NCBI RefSeq assembly: GCF_009017415.1
Contig: NC_092409.1
Location: 682,001-746,000, forward strand
DNA: 64,000 bases
Reading direction: 5' to 3'
DNA from: Aspergillus flavus
Taxonomy: Eukaryota > Ascomycota > Eurotiomycetes > Eurotiales > Aspergillaceae
Program-made: the position numbers and the translations under genes
Notes under the pieces: generated by a model
What the model was told of the DNA's origin: nothing
The model's database searches: none
Seen by the model: the letters and a program-made list of their open reading frames with translations, nothing else
In this document: in pieces, positions 34,732 through 45,440 of the stretch
Layout of the letters: every line of letters starts with the position of its first letter
Numbering within the stretch: the stretch's first letter is position 1

Positions 34732-35233
34732 CTAACGCTGCTGAAGTAAAATTGTGAGTTCCTATCACCTTGCACTGGGACACGAAAAAGAAATAGACTA
34801 CTTACTCCATTAACACGGTTATAGAGGTTCTTATCGTTTCCAAGATTGCTCAGTGTCTATCGAAATCAAATTAGCCAGCTTACAGTATATGTCGTAGGAC
34901 AAATACATACAGGGTTCGCAGCCTGATACTGCGCCGAGTGATCAACCCTAGGTTTGCCATCCGGGTGCTGAGCTCTCTGCAGCTGTTCGTTGACCCTCGC
35001 TTTGGTCCACTATGTCAAAGTCAGCGGACACCATAATCACCCTCCAAACTGATTTATAATTTCTGTAGATAGATAGAGATACATACCTTGTGCTCGGCAA
35101 CGGCACCTTGAATTTTAACTCCTGCATTAACAGCACCGTGGATGGCATCTGCCCCAGCCCATGTACTGCGCAGACCAGCACCTAGGGCAGTGTTGAAAGC
35201 TTCGCCGGTTTTGTAGGACTTGTTTGGACTCAT
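34732..35233 (-). CDS. Small unknown protein, Ala/Gly-rich N-terminus
   Basis: Exons (minus) 35233-35087, 35009-34911, 34856-34806 and probably 34740-34732 give about 101 residues. The first exon begins MSPNKSYKTGEAFNTALGAG and continues with an amphipathic Ala/Gly-rich stretch; the second has WTKARVNEQLQRAQ and the third NLGNDKNLYNRVNG. All introns have good GTATGT/GTAAGT donors and clean phase, which is strong evidence of a real gene. The last exon is uncertain: reading through the final donor also leaves an open frame. No signal peptide and no family recognised. It resembles small stress or conidiation-associated proteins only in composition. Confidence 0.6.
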
Positions 35234-35452
35234 AATAAACGAAGCGAAAGGATGCAAGGAAGTTCCGTTAAACGAGTCTTGTTATCTGGGGATTTCAGAT
35301 GGATACTGACGAAGTTACTTTGGATACATTGACACAGAGAGATCATACGGGTTATTTATATGTTCTACTTTAGAGAGCCTTTCTATAATCATGTTTATCC
35401 TATTGGAATATTGATAGACAAAGTCATGATAAAGGAGGTATGGACACAAGGC

Positions 35453-35656
35453 TTAGTGATTGGCAAATCGATAGTGCTGGGCCTCAATTTCTGCAGCCAC
35501 AAAAGTAACATACTGGGATAGGAAATCCTGCAATTTCGACGGTCCAGTATTGTCTTCTCTAGGGTTATCAATAGCCGCCGCCCAGGCGAGGCTGTGTGTA
35601 CTAGCGTTGCCGAGAGCGTGTGTTTGCTCGGGATTGGAGAGCGTAAATGCCGGCAT
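35453..35656 (-). CDS. Small hypothetical protein (67 residues)
   Basis: ATG at 35656 to TAA, MPAFTLSNPEQTHALGNAST then a mixed hydrophilic sequence. Codon use appears protein-like and it lies 220 bases from the preceding small gene on the same strand. No family motif seen; it may be part of a longer spliced gene. Confidence 0.35.
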   Translation of the reverse strand: MPAFTLSNPEQTHALGNASTHSLAWAAAIDNPREDNTGPSKLQDFLSQYVTFVAAEIEAQHYRFANH

Positions 35657-36576
35657 TTCTGTAGCTAAGCCTGGATGAGGCTAAAAGGCTTACGCGATAG
35701 AGAGGGGGTAGCGTTGGATACGAAGAGGCTGAAACTGATTGATAAGTTGATGCTCTGGGAAGACATACGTTTTCTGGTGTTGTGATGGCTTAACAATGAG
35801 TTAAAGATGTCTATTCGCTCCATCCCCTCGTGTGGCTTGCATGCTGAAGGATATCTGCCGCTACAAGTAGGTGGCACTTCTTCGTACTCTAAGTAATCGA
35901 CTCTTAATCTTACTATATCATCTTAGCGAACCATAGGTCTTGTGAAGCAATGCAAGATAACTGACTTTTGCTTACGGCGCTAATACATTGGCACATGTTT
36001 CATCCTCATCGCAAGACGATTGATCATTCATCCTAGCTGAGCGAGGCCTGAAACCATCGGACTTTTGTGGTGGGGATGACAAGGAACTCACTCAAAAGTA
36101 TCCGATCCCAGGGACAATGTGCCAATCAATACCTCCTGGCCTTAAAGTCAATATTTACGGATTTGAGCGCGAGGAGTGCGCGTACCAATACTGGAAAAAT
36201 TGCCGAAAAAGAAAGAAATAGATACTGGCCAAAACTTCAAGCCACCTTTTAGTGCTTTTCAGTGCCTTGGAAACAGACTGCCAGTGGGATCAATGAGATT
36301 GCGGGAAACTGGTAAGTCATTTCTTGTTGTATTGCTTTGTCCTTCATGCTTCATATGCTCTTTTAGTAAGTATAGTTGAACACCATATAGAGTCATCGCT
36401 TTAAACTGGTGACTGGTACATGTAAAGAATCTCGTGCTGGTTAGGAAGACTCTGTGCAGAATTTGGTTCAGTAACCGTGCCATTGATCCATAAAATGTCT
36501 TTTTAGCTGGGGCAGCTACTCAATTTGAACCTGCAACAATAGCTTAACTACTACACTGATTCGCACTTTCTAAGTA
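35657..36576. other. Intergenic
   Basis: About 0.9 kb, nothing recognised. Confidence 0.45.
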
Positions 36577-37626
36577 TTAGATCAAAGGATGTTTCAACAC
36601 AAGCTTTCCAAATTTCCCCTGATCCGCCACTTTCTCTAATTCTTCCAGAGCCTCCTCTGCAGGTCCCTCAAATACCTCAATAACCGGCAACTTAAACTCT
36701 TTTCCATAGTGCTGAAGTACCCACATGAGACTGTCCCACATTTTCGCCGCATCAGCTGGCCTAGCAAGACTGACAAATGGCTCTGGTGCACCAGGAGGAT
36801 GGAAAATGACATCGTAATCACGGCCACCGAGGACAAATTCGAAACGGTCTCCAGCCCAAGGGGAGAGCGATGCTAAATGAGTATCATCCCGGTCTGCTAA
36901 GGCGTCCAAGAGTATTTTTGCAGCGTCAGGTGTCGCGGCTGCGTCGAGACCAAATACCGGTCCAAGACCAACTTCCTCTACAGCCGCCTTGATGTCCTGC
37001 ACAACGCTATCTTTCCTGTAGTCAAAACAGCGTGTTGCACCTAGGCTCTCAAGCAGCTCGTGGCGACCCGGCGAAGCCGTGACTATGATAGATTTGATGC
37101 CAATGCTACGTGCAAGCTGAATAGTCGAGATACCGACTGTTGTGGCGCCACCTGCAATCACAAAGACTCCATCCGTTGGCCCTTGGGTCATTGATGGGAG
37201 AGGCAGGTGTAGATTCAAAAGGGCATCATTGGCAGTCTGAACAACAGTCATGAGACCCGCAGCATCAGCAGGTGGTACATTTTCTGGCACCTTAAAAATG
37301 TTCTTCGGTGGGATAGAGATGTACGACTGGTGAGATCCGTATCGGAGAGGCCGATCATGATTTGCGATCGTGTACCCAGCCACTATATCCCCAGGTTCAA
37401 ATGCAGTGTCTCCCAGACCAGAAACATCGAGAACGCGTCCGCAGAAGTCGTTACCAAGGACTCGATTGCGAGAGCCTAGGAGCTTTACCGAGGTGATATC
37501 AGAACGGTTCACACCAGTGAAGAGGACTTGAATTAGGATTTCGCCTTCGATAGGTTGGGGGATTGGCAAATCTCGGCGACCGCAGAGCTCCCCATTTTCG
37601 TCGGCATAGAGAGCGGTGTTATTCAT
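36577..37626 (-). CDS. Enoyl-reductase-like MDR protein (trans-ER, LovC-type)
   Basis: Intronless, 349 residues from ATG 37626 (MNNTALYADENGELCGRRDL). It has a GroES-like N-terminal domain with GVNRSDI, NDFCGRVLDV and PGDIVAGY, and a nucleotide-binding GGATTVGISTIQLAR. The pattern without zinc ligands, and with FAxG-like YGSHQSYISIPPKNIFKVP, fits the fungal zinc-binding-like oxidoreductases that act as trans-enoyl reductases beside reducing polyketide synthases (LovC, and many related proteins). No PKS is in the window, so it may serve another pathway or be a relic of a dispersed cluster. It could equally be a stand-alone detoxifying reductase. NADPH dependence is expected. Confidence 0.82.
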   Translation of the reverse strand: MNNTALYADENGELCGRRDLPIPQPIEGEILIQVLFTGVNRSDITSVKLLGSRNRVLGNDFCGRVLDVSGLGDTAFEPGDIVAGYTIANHDRPLRYGSHQSYISIPPKNIFKVPENVPPADAAGLMTVVQTANDALLNLHLPLPSMTQGPTDGVFVIAGGATTVGISTIQLARSIGIKSIIVTASPGRHELLESLGATRCFDYRKDSVVQDIKAAVEEVGLGPVFGLDAAATPDAAKILLDALADRDDTHLASLSPWAGDRFEFVLGGRDYDVIFHPPGAPEPFVSLARPADAAKMWDSLMWVLQHYGKEFKLPVIEVFEGPAEEALEELEKVADQGKFGKLVLKHPLI

Positions 37627-38474
37627 CTTTGCTTGGTGAACAGCTAAGGTCTTCTGATCTGGGTTGTGGAGAGTAATGCGAGGCAGGAGGCATAAGAGCG
37701 AGATGTGCAAGAGTGCAGTGCATGCTGCTTCAGACCCTGCCCCGGGACTTTAAGATTAAAATCTGGATCCTCGAGCTTTATGCCAAGCGGATTGCGAAAC
37801 GACGGTTTGAGATACCCAAGACCTTCTAAGTAGAATCTTCCACATATACTAGCCATTCACATATGGCCTAGCGTCTCTTGGACTCACGGCCCGGGACTCG
37901 GGAGTGTGGGAACCCGGAAACCCTGCCACGTGCCCTACTTCCGGGCCGGATCTCATGGACATCCGGGGGCGGATTCAGTATAGCCGTACCCTAAAATCAC
38001 ATACAACAGGGCGATGATTCCGTAAGCACTCAAAATTACTTTTGATGGCGTGTCTTAGCTCGTCTCATGCTGTGTAGCGAAGTGGGTTTCTCACATGTAA
38101 GGCTATTACAATAGAAGGTGACTAAGTGAATCAGAAGCTGGGGGTCCGTTGAACATACATGGTACAATGTATACAACACCTGCGAAAGGCAACAGCATTC
38201 TAGAGCACGGAAGAATGCGCGATACGCATGTATTGATTCCGTGTATCAGAGGTTTATACTACCCAAAATCCGCCCTATTTCTGAGGTGTAACTTGTGTCT
38301 ACGATTGAAAATCATATCCATCGATGAGGTATCCAACATCAGAGTATATGTACAGAGCCCTTTGTCTCAATTGCTTTTAAGCCCCTGTCGTTGGTTCTCA
38401 AGTAAGGTTCAGATCTCTTCCAGCTTTTCATGTGAGCCGCCATTCAGAAACAGTCATGCATTGACGAGGAGCCG
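37627..38474. other. Intergenic
   Basis: About 0.85 kb. It holds the promoter of the enoyl reductase-like gene and the 3' end of the arrestin-like gene; no other gene seen. Confidence 0.45.
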
Positions 38475-40021
38475 CTATGGCAATTTCGCTGATCGTGTAA
38501 CAACATCATCATATGTCGGTAGAGTGCATGCCTCGTGCCACTCAGGAGCCTGCAAGCACTTTATACCTCGTAAAGTATTCTCCGAATATTCTGTATTCCA
38601 TGACTTCCGTTCGATATAGTATGGGGTGGGTAGAGAAACAAAGTGTGACGGCTTCTCTGGCGTACTCGAACTGTAGCTCGGGAGGTTGTCACCGCTCGTG
38701 TCCAGCGTACTCACACCAATAATCTTAACAGGTACCTCTAGCGTGGACATTCGTTGAAAGACGGACGCATTCGGCATACAGTACGAAAGACGGAGCTCGA
38801 GAGCGTAGGCACGCGAAACAAGGCAGGAATGGAATGTGGGCGCAAGGTCGCTGTTGCTCGGTAGGCTGACTGGGACCATAACCGATGCTGTGTAATAACA
38901 GCCAGAGCTGGGGGTGAGAGAGAGTCCAGTTTGTGTCGTAGAGCTGGGCTGAGAAGACTGGTCAAAGCCGGAAGAACCCGAATATTGCGGTAACATATGC
39001 TTGGTCCACCTGATGGATGAGATGGTGTGTGAGGGAAGGGAGCTGACTTGGACGTGGGCCCCTCGAGACATTTGGTCGGCGATTATATTATCGATAGATG
39101 GATAATCGTCCTGCGGCTTTGTGCTAAACAGAGTCGACTGTTTGAGAGTAGGGTGAATTTTGGCAAGTCTGGGGGGCAGTGTGTCTCTGACTGGATCAAA
39201 TCGAAGCTGCAAGGCAACATCGGTATTCACCGTGTCGGTTGGTAGACATAGTGAAGGAACCTGGATGGGCTGTAATATAGATACCACGGCTTCAAGTCGA
39301 CCCAGCGCCTGTCTTTTCCATTGGCTTTTGACTTCTTGCACGATACTGGACCTATACATGTGCTTCTCAGACCTGCTGGAAGAAAGCCCTCCCCCATGGA
39401 CAGGGACAAGATGCAAGGGTTTCGTACAACTAGCTAGTGTCTCCAGCTTTCCATTGTTTGGATGTTGCTGACACACGACAACACGGATGAGATAGGAGAT
39501 TTCGCATAGGCTTTGCGACAAGTTCCTCAGAAGCAGACTAGGCGGAGCTTCTGTATGTGCCTGTCTGATGCTAGTGTGGGTTGCCTCATGGCTGCATGGC
39601 TTCAGAGGAAATCGGTTTGGAACGATGAATGTATACGGAAAGTTGTAGACTTTGCCTGGTCTGAGAATACGAGAAGCCGGGTAGTTTACGTCGTCAATAG
39701 GTTGATCGAGGGTTAGAAATGTATGAGAGGTGCTGGTCTCCAGCTGAGTGGTTATGGGCTGCAACAATGTCACCCGCGACGAACCTACAAGGGCTCAACG
39801 TCAGTCTAATTCAGCAATAGTTGTAATGAATAACAAGAAGGCGGACCTTCCAGGCTGATATTGATCTCACTAAACTTGGTTTCGGCATCCACAGTAACCT
39901 TAACTTCTCCTTCAATCTGTTCACCCGTCGTATATCGTTGTCTGGAGTTGTCAAATTTAATCGATATCTTGGGCGCTGGACGTCTATTCAACAGTGGACG
40001 GCTGCGGCAGGTGGGTGACAT
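38475..40021 (-). CDS. Alpha-arrestin-like protein (paralog of 5641-6882)
   Basis: Exons (minus) 40021-39847 and 39784-38475 give 494 residues. The N-terminal domain has ISIKFDNSRQRYTTGEQIEG and FSEINISLEG, the core arrestin-N strands; the C-terminal part contains TASVMVPVSLPSNSDLAPTF and SRAYALELRLSYC, matching the plus-strand paralog. A C-terminal tail of about 90 residues (PSYSSSTPEKPSHF, then PEWHEACTLPTYDDVV) is absent from the other copy. LPSYSS and LPTYDD resemble the (P/L)PxY motifs used by arrestins to bind NEDD4-family ligases. That suggests this copy keeps ligase recruitment whereas the shorter one may not. Confidence 0.82.
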
Positions 40022-42057
40022 GTTTTAAGTGATCGTTCTGTTACTTCGGGAGCAGTAAAAGACCGGTTCGACAACGTATATTTCACTCTGGACAGAGAGA
40101 CTGCGAGCATCCAAGAAGCCTTTTAAGCAATAGGTCTGTTTCATTCTTTTCCCCTTTTCTATTCTCGGCTAAGAGGCAGCAAGTTCAGCATTCTTAGTGA
40201 TCGGGAAGCCCGTTCTTCCACACTCGGGTACACGCTCCCGAGTCGGCTATGGGCCCTCACTGATGGTCTGTATATCGAAATTATCGAGTCCACCAATAAG
40301 TGGCCCTGTTGGCCCTCTTTGAAGTAGTACATGATTTAGCCCTTGGGAAAAATATACAGATTATATATGTAGGAGAGGTCTCTTCGCATCGCAGATATAT
40401 TGCTACGTCTTTTTTTTGTAGACTAGGAATAATAGACATGTTATTAAAAAGTGAAGGAACAGCGCCCTGTAAAGAAGACATTCAGAAATTGTACATGTAT
40501 CGCTCTTATAGATGCTTCAGTCTCCAGAGAAGCTTTGAGTGCATCAAGCTCTCGTGGAAATGAGGTCGCCGTTTATGTGAAGTACCTACCTCGTCGGGTA
40601 GCAATTTTGCATAGCTAACTAGGAATTGCCGACTCAAATCTGCAACCAGGGGAAGACCCAGCTCACTGGTACTAGATCGGAAAAGAGTGAATGGCAACAT
40701 AAGGAAGTAAAACAAAGAAAAGGGTTGACACTGCGTGATCATGCTGTACCGTATCCGGGTACATGTACCCGGGCGATGACTTTATCCCGTAGCATGATAA
40801 AAGTTTTGCGCATGCATATTAGCGGTCAAATAGGCCTTCGAGTGCAAGCTCCGAGGCCACAAATAGATGTACCGTAGTGCGGCACACACGCCTGACATCT
40901 TTCTTTGTCTTTAATCCTTGCTGATGTGCGGAGTTGGAGGCAGAGTCTTCAAAACCAAGGAGACATCCACATCGAGATGGGGTTATTAGTATGCCAGCTG
41001 CGACTTATATGGGTAACATCCGAGATGGTCGTGGAAAATAACTTCACAACGGACGTTTTTGAAACACTCATTGGTGTAAAGTGAGCGCTCAATTGATGTG
41101 GTTGCTGTAAATCTTTCGTAATGATTGTATGATTATGAGCATCCAGCGGTAGCATACTCACACACGAACGCGTGGACTTAAACTGCAACAGGTTCTACAA
41201 GGTTGCTGAAATGACGGCTGCTGGGACATAGGCATTCTATACGGGAACAGAATCAACCAGGTCCATATGTAAAACCATGCCGTTGAGAGACATTGCTCCA
41301 AACTGTAGCTAAATTACTACGTGTGCGCTGGTCTGAAAGTGGATTTTAAGCCAACTACAAGCACCCATTGGCCTGTTCTTCGACACAACCAGTTGTCCAG
41401 CCGATCTATGCCACTAAAGTAGTGCTAATAAACGCGGAAAAGTATTACATACAGACCTTATTGATCAAGCAAACAAGGGACGGAGTTCAGTAAATTTAGG
41501 ATTTGCGACCTCAGTGCTTAACACAACGTCCTTTCGATGTGTTGGATAGCTGAGAACATGCATTGAGCTTCGCCTCGTTTACAATTTAATATATAGCTTA
41601 TAGTACCCTGACCATCATGGCGGCACTGATGTGGTTCTCGGCTTCATGATTTCCTCGATAACATATCTCAGGAGTCATTATTGTATAGTTTGTGCAGAAT
41701 ATATATCAATTTGTCTCGATGTCGCACTATATTTCTCAATGAAGCAACAACATAGGGAAACTCCACATTTTGATATTGTAGGAAAGCCTGGATTTGTAAA
41801 GATCATCTAGCAATACCGATGAGACACGGGTAATTTACCCGTGAATGTAAGTTCTGAGCCTTGACTAGTACTTCGTTGCTCGTTGCTTTTCTATCTGACA
41901 CGTCACAACAGAAGGTGATCAACTGACGTGTCCGCCCCACAATTCGCTTAGGGATAAAATTGGTTGAGCTTTAGAAAAATTCCCATTTGAATCTTCGAAT
42001 ACCCCAGAATTTGTTCATTGAGAGTCAAGGTTCAGCAAGACATCAAGCATTTCCAAC
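40022..42057. other. Gene-poor region, left part
   Basis: About 2 kb after the arrestin-like promoter. No gene is supported. The segment 40785-40890 resembles 48705-48820 (see findings). Confidence 0.45.
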
Positions 42058-42332
42058 ATGCCGACGACCTACGTTGGTTAACCCAACCTACCTGTGTATG
42101 GACACTACTAATCCTTATAGGCTATGCGATTGCTGTTCCAGAAGAATGAATTGAACCAGGTGACCAATAAATGGGAGAAAAGGTAGTTCTCAGCGTTAAT
42201 ATAACATTGTGAGTGGTTCTAATGCTTCATCATCGTAGTTATATCTCTGAGATCGCCAAACTGGGAGGTCGGGTGACTCGCCTCAACACCCCACAGGTTA
42301 CTGCCGGTACCAACGGCTTGATCTACCAGTAA
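42058..42332 (+). CDS. Possible small gene (about 56 residues)
   Basis: Three tiny exons can be joined: 42058-42072 (MPTTY), 42121-42182 and 42239-42332, giving about 56 residues that end NTPQVTAGTNGLIYQ. A branch-site-like CTACTAATCC lies 12 bases before the first acceptor. The first donor, GTTGGT, is weak, which lowers confidence. The sequence EIAKLGGRVTRLN has amphipathic character, loosely like small inhibitor or I9-type proteins, but no family is claimed. Confidence 0.3.
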
Positions 42333-44822
42333 TTGTATCCCGGTCGTCGATCCTAGTGAACTTGTTTATTAATCCGTATTAGTGTGACAATGCCCGATAA
42401 GTCTTCTCCACGTCTTGAGGGGGTTAAGTTTGGCCCAAAGCGGTTGGAAAAATTGGGCAAGCTTGTCGACGGGTGGATTGTGCCTGATAAATGAACTCAT
42501 TATAATCTCACCAAACTGTACATTGCTATTAAGCGACTGCAATTCTCTATCGGTTGTCTGATTGCCTTAATTGCATAGCTTCTTTGTTCAAGTTGGCCAT
42601 ATTTTGATCAGTTACTTCGACTTGGTTGCATTGTTCCTCGTCTGACCTCGATAATAACAAACATTCCAGATAGATTCTAAGCCAAACTTATACTGGAGAC
42701 TCTTATTCATGTATGAAAATGGTTTATCCAAGCAACTACTTCTTGACTAGGTGGATCCCTTCAGATAGCTACTACGTCCTGAAAAAGGGAGCCGATGAGT
42801 ACGGCTATTTCATCAGTACTAATGCTGGGCATGGATCATTCCACTGAATTCTCCGAGAAAAAGTAGGTTAGCTGTTAGGGTTACTATGATAACGAGGAAC
42901 AGCATTCGGGCAGGACATCAAGACAGGAGATCTCGTGCTCTCATCTTGCAAAAAGGCGTTGTGTCAATACACTCGACTGAAGCCCTCGTCGGTGCATGAC
43001 TTGCAGGTGATCTTGCAGACTGGTTTGGTTGCCGCATTACAATCATCACCGGATGCAGGATATTCATCGTGGCTGAACCGAGTAAAGCCGGGGATGTCCT
43101 GATGATTTGCGGGAGTTACAATACGTCCCCTTGAATACTATGCTCAGGTAGGGAGTTTTGTAGTATCCTGCTATCAAAGCACGCGTCTTTTCATATACGC
43201 CAACAGATCAGTTTGTCGCGAAGACTCCAAGTACTACTCTTACTGCACGAGATATAATTTCTTCGCTGTGAAAGATGACCCTGTACGGTGAATAACAACT
43301 AGATATCGGTATTGGGCCTCAGAACCGTGTCCAGAATCTCTTAGGGTTGTTCTAATAGCGAGAACGAACTTCTTGCACAACAGATTTTGGTCTACAGTTT
43401 AGAATTCTAAACGTCGAGTGACCATAGACTGTGGTTGCTGACCTAGCTTAGAGGTGACTGTTTAATTACTATGCGAAGCGGTGGCCGGACCGGCAACGTT
43501 AGTTTTAGAGTAGGGACTAGTCGCGTATCTTTTGTTGTGGACTGTCTGGTAAAGCTTAGATTGTATATAGAATATATACAGTAGGGAGGAAAGATATTAT
43601 GTCTCAATAGATAGAGGCTAAATACAGAGGGTAGACATCCTGACGCATTTCCAGCGGACGAGACTCGAAATGTATGAAAAAGCAGTATCAAACGTGGCGG
43701 ATGGTTGTAATGGGAATCGTTACTTATTGCTTGTCATCCATGAAAACGCAAATGGTGTTTCAACATGCTGCCACGTCGTTAGTTCGACGTGTCATGTCCA
43801 ACTGCGGCTGGATATTGCTTTTTCCCAACCACATTGGCCTTGGCGCCTGTGAGCCTATTGACAGAGCCTTTGTGAGAAGATCAGTGGAGTAGAGGGTCAG
43901 AGGAATCAATCAGCGTATGGGCACTGTTCACTGGGTATGCACAAGAAGCTTCCGAGGCGAATGCCAAGCGATGCTAGAGCAGACAAGGTTAGTGATATGC
44001 TGTGGAAATATAGACGTGGAACTATCATCATCGTTGATCGGTGGATTCCTGAGGCAGTCGCAGCTACCACCCCCGAAAGAGGCACGTACCAGAATCAGGC
44101 TCTTCAGTACATAAGCTCTCATAAAACGCTTATGCATCTATGTAGACCCACAGACCGCGTTTCCTCGCAAGGGCTTGAATCATGGCGGTCATTCATTACC
44201 CTTTTCAGTATCCTATGCTGTGTTCAGAGCTCTGGCTTCCTGGAAGAGGAATCGCGACGCTTCCTGGATGGAATGTTCAGAAATCCGCTTCTCTCTCTGC
44301 CTATGCCCTTGCTTTGTGATCCTTTGCTAGGGGACACTACTTAATCTTGCCTATCGAAATGTTTCTACAAATGGAGAAAGCAAATTCCTTCCAACTCCAA
44401 GCAGTAGTAGAAGCCTGTAGTACTGGAACCGTCTAATTACTGAAAACTGTAAATCGCAAACTGCGTCCACAAGATCCTCGTTTTCCCCTTTCGCATGTCT
44501 GAGGCTGCGCAAAGGAGGTGCTTGAAACAGAATATCAAAAGATTGACAACAACCACAAAATACTAAGGAAAAAAAAAAAAAAAAAAAAAAAAAAGTTGTT
44601 TGAAGACTGAGGTAAGGGGCTCCCATAACTACATCAGAAAGAAGATGCTTACATGGTTGGATGGTAGGTCCTTCGAGATTAAAAGAGTTGTTGATTGGGA
44701 AGAGACAAGCTCTCAGAACTATTTACAAACGTCCTGTAGCTACTGGTCTGACAACCCCAACCATCCATGTAAACAAAAGGGTATGACAGGTGACATTCAA
44801 AAAGCCCAAATCGACCTTAGGT
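42333..44822. other. Gene-poor region, middle part
   Basis: About 2.5 kb. Coding-like scraps occur (for example 42736-42846, reading NYFLTRWIPSDSYYVLKKGA) but with stops and no family match. An open frame at 43937-44344 lacks any motif. Contains the A26 run at 44569-44594. Confidence 0.4.
44569..44594. repeat. A26 homopolymer
   Basis: Twenty-six consecutive A residues flanked by AAGG and GTTG. Either a microsatellite or an A-tail of a retroposed sequence; no target duplication recognised. Confidence 0.9.
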
Positions 44823-45272
44823 CTAGTTGGCGTAACACTTGACAGAGTTGACCTGGGGGTGGCCGTTCTGGTTGCTGCCAGGGCTCTGGACATCGCCAGT
44901 ACCGCCGCCATTGCATGCAGTGGACCTACAGAAAAAGCACAAGTCAGCCAGGATCTCCCTACCAAAACATAAGCAGGGAATACATACGACCAGAAGCGGC
45001 AACGGTAACCACTTGGGATCGTAAAAGACCGGACATTGTTTGAGACAGGAGTACCGTTCAAGTTGTCTGTACGCGATCAATAAATTAGCTATAATCACAG
45101 TGGTTGATTGCATTTAGGGAGGTCACGAACAGCATTGGTGTTGAATGTAAACGTTAGCGGTGATACAGTCACCGGCCTCGTTGATACCATTACAGATCTT
45201 GATGTTGATAGCCTCTTCTGCTACAACGCCCATAGCGGCCGCGAGCATGGCAAAGACAGTAGTGAAACGCAT
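44823..45272 (-). CDS. Small secreted six-cysteine protein
   Basis: Exons (minus) 45272-45131, 45066-44988 and 44925-44823 encode 107 residues. A signal peptide MRFTTVFAMLAAAMGVVAEE is followed by about 88 residues with six cysteines: IC, DC, QC, RC, AC and KC contexts, an even number as expected for three disulfides. The mature part is Asn/Gly-rich with CNGGGTGDVQSPGSNQNG and ends SVKCYAN. No known domain is recognised. The size, export signal and even cysteine count are those of secreted effector-like or antimicrobial-like proteins; that is inference. A TATA box and a 17-bp tandem repeat lie just upstream. The first donor (GTTCGT) is less usual than the second. Confidence 0.75.
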
Positions 45273-45345
45273 GATGGATAGTTTGATAGAGAAGAAGTGG
45301 TCTTGGAGAAATGGATGACTTGAATTCCCAGGGCAGAACTCTACA

Positions 45346-45355
45346 CTTTATACCC
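45346..45355 (-). promoter_or_regulatory. TATA box of the six-cysteine protein gene
   Basis: On the minus strand, GGGTATAAAG lies about 75-85 bases before the ATG at 45272, a normal position for a fungal TATA element. Confidence 0.6.
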
Positions 45356-45372
45356 TTTTTTGGCCCCTTTTG

Positions 45373-45440
45373 TTGCTGCCGACCTTTTCTTGCTCCCAAC
45401 CTTTTTTTGCTGCCAACCCTTTCTTGCTGCCGACCTGCAT
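45373..45440. repeat. 17-bp tandem repeat, four copies
   Basis: Four consecutive units: TTGCTGCCGACCTTTTC, TTGCTCCCAACCTTTTT, TTGCTGCCAACCCTTTC and TTGCTGCCGACCTGCAT, exactly 68 bases. It sits directly upstream of the TATA box of the minus-strand secreted protein gene, in the promoter position. Confidence 0.9.

Noticed and set aside
43937..44344. 135-residue open frame in the gene-poor region
   Set aside because: No start context, motif, signal or similarity pattern; the surrounding region is degenerate, so a long frame by chance is likely.
18019..44594. T30 and A26 runs as tails of SINE-like insertions
   Set aside because: No upstream pol III promoter boxes or target-site duplications recognised next to either run; simple homopolymers are the safer reading.
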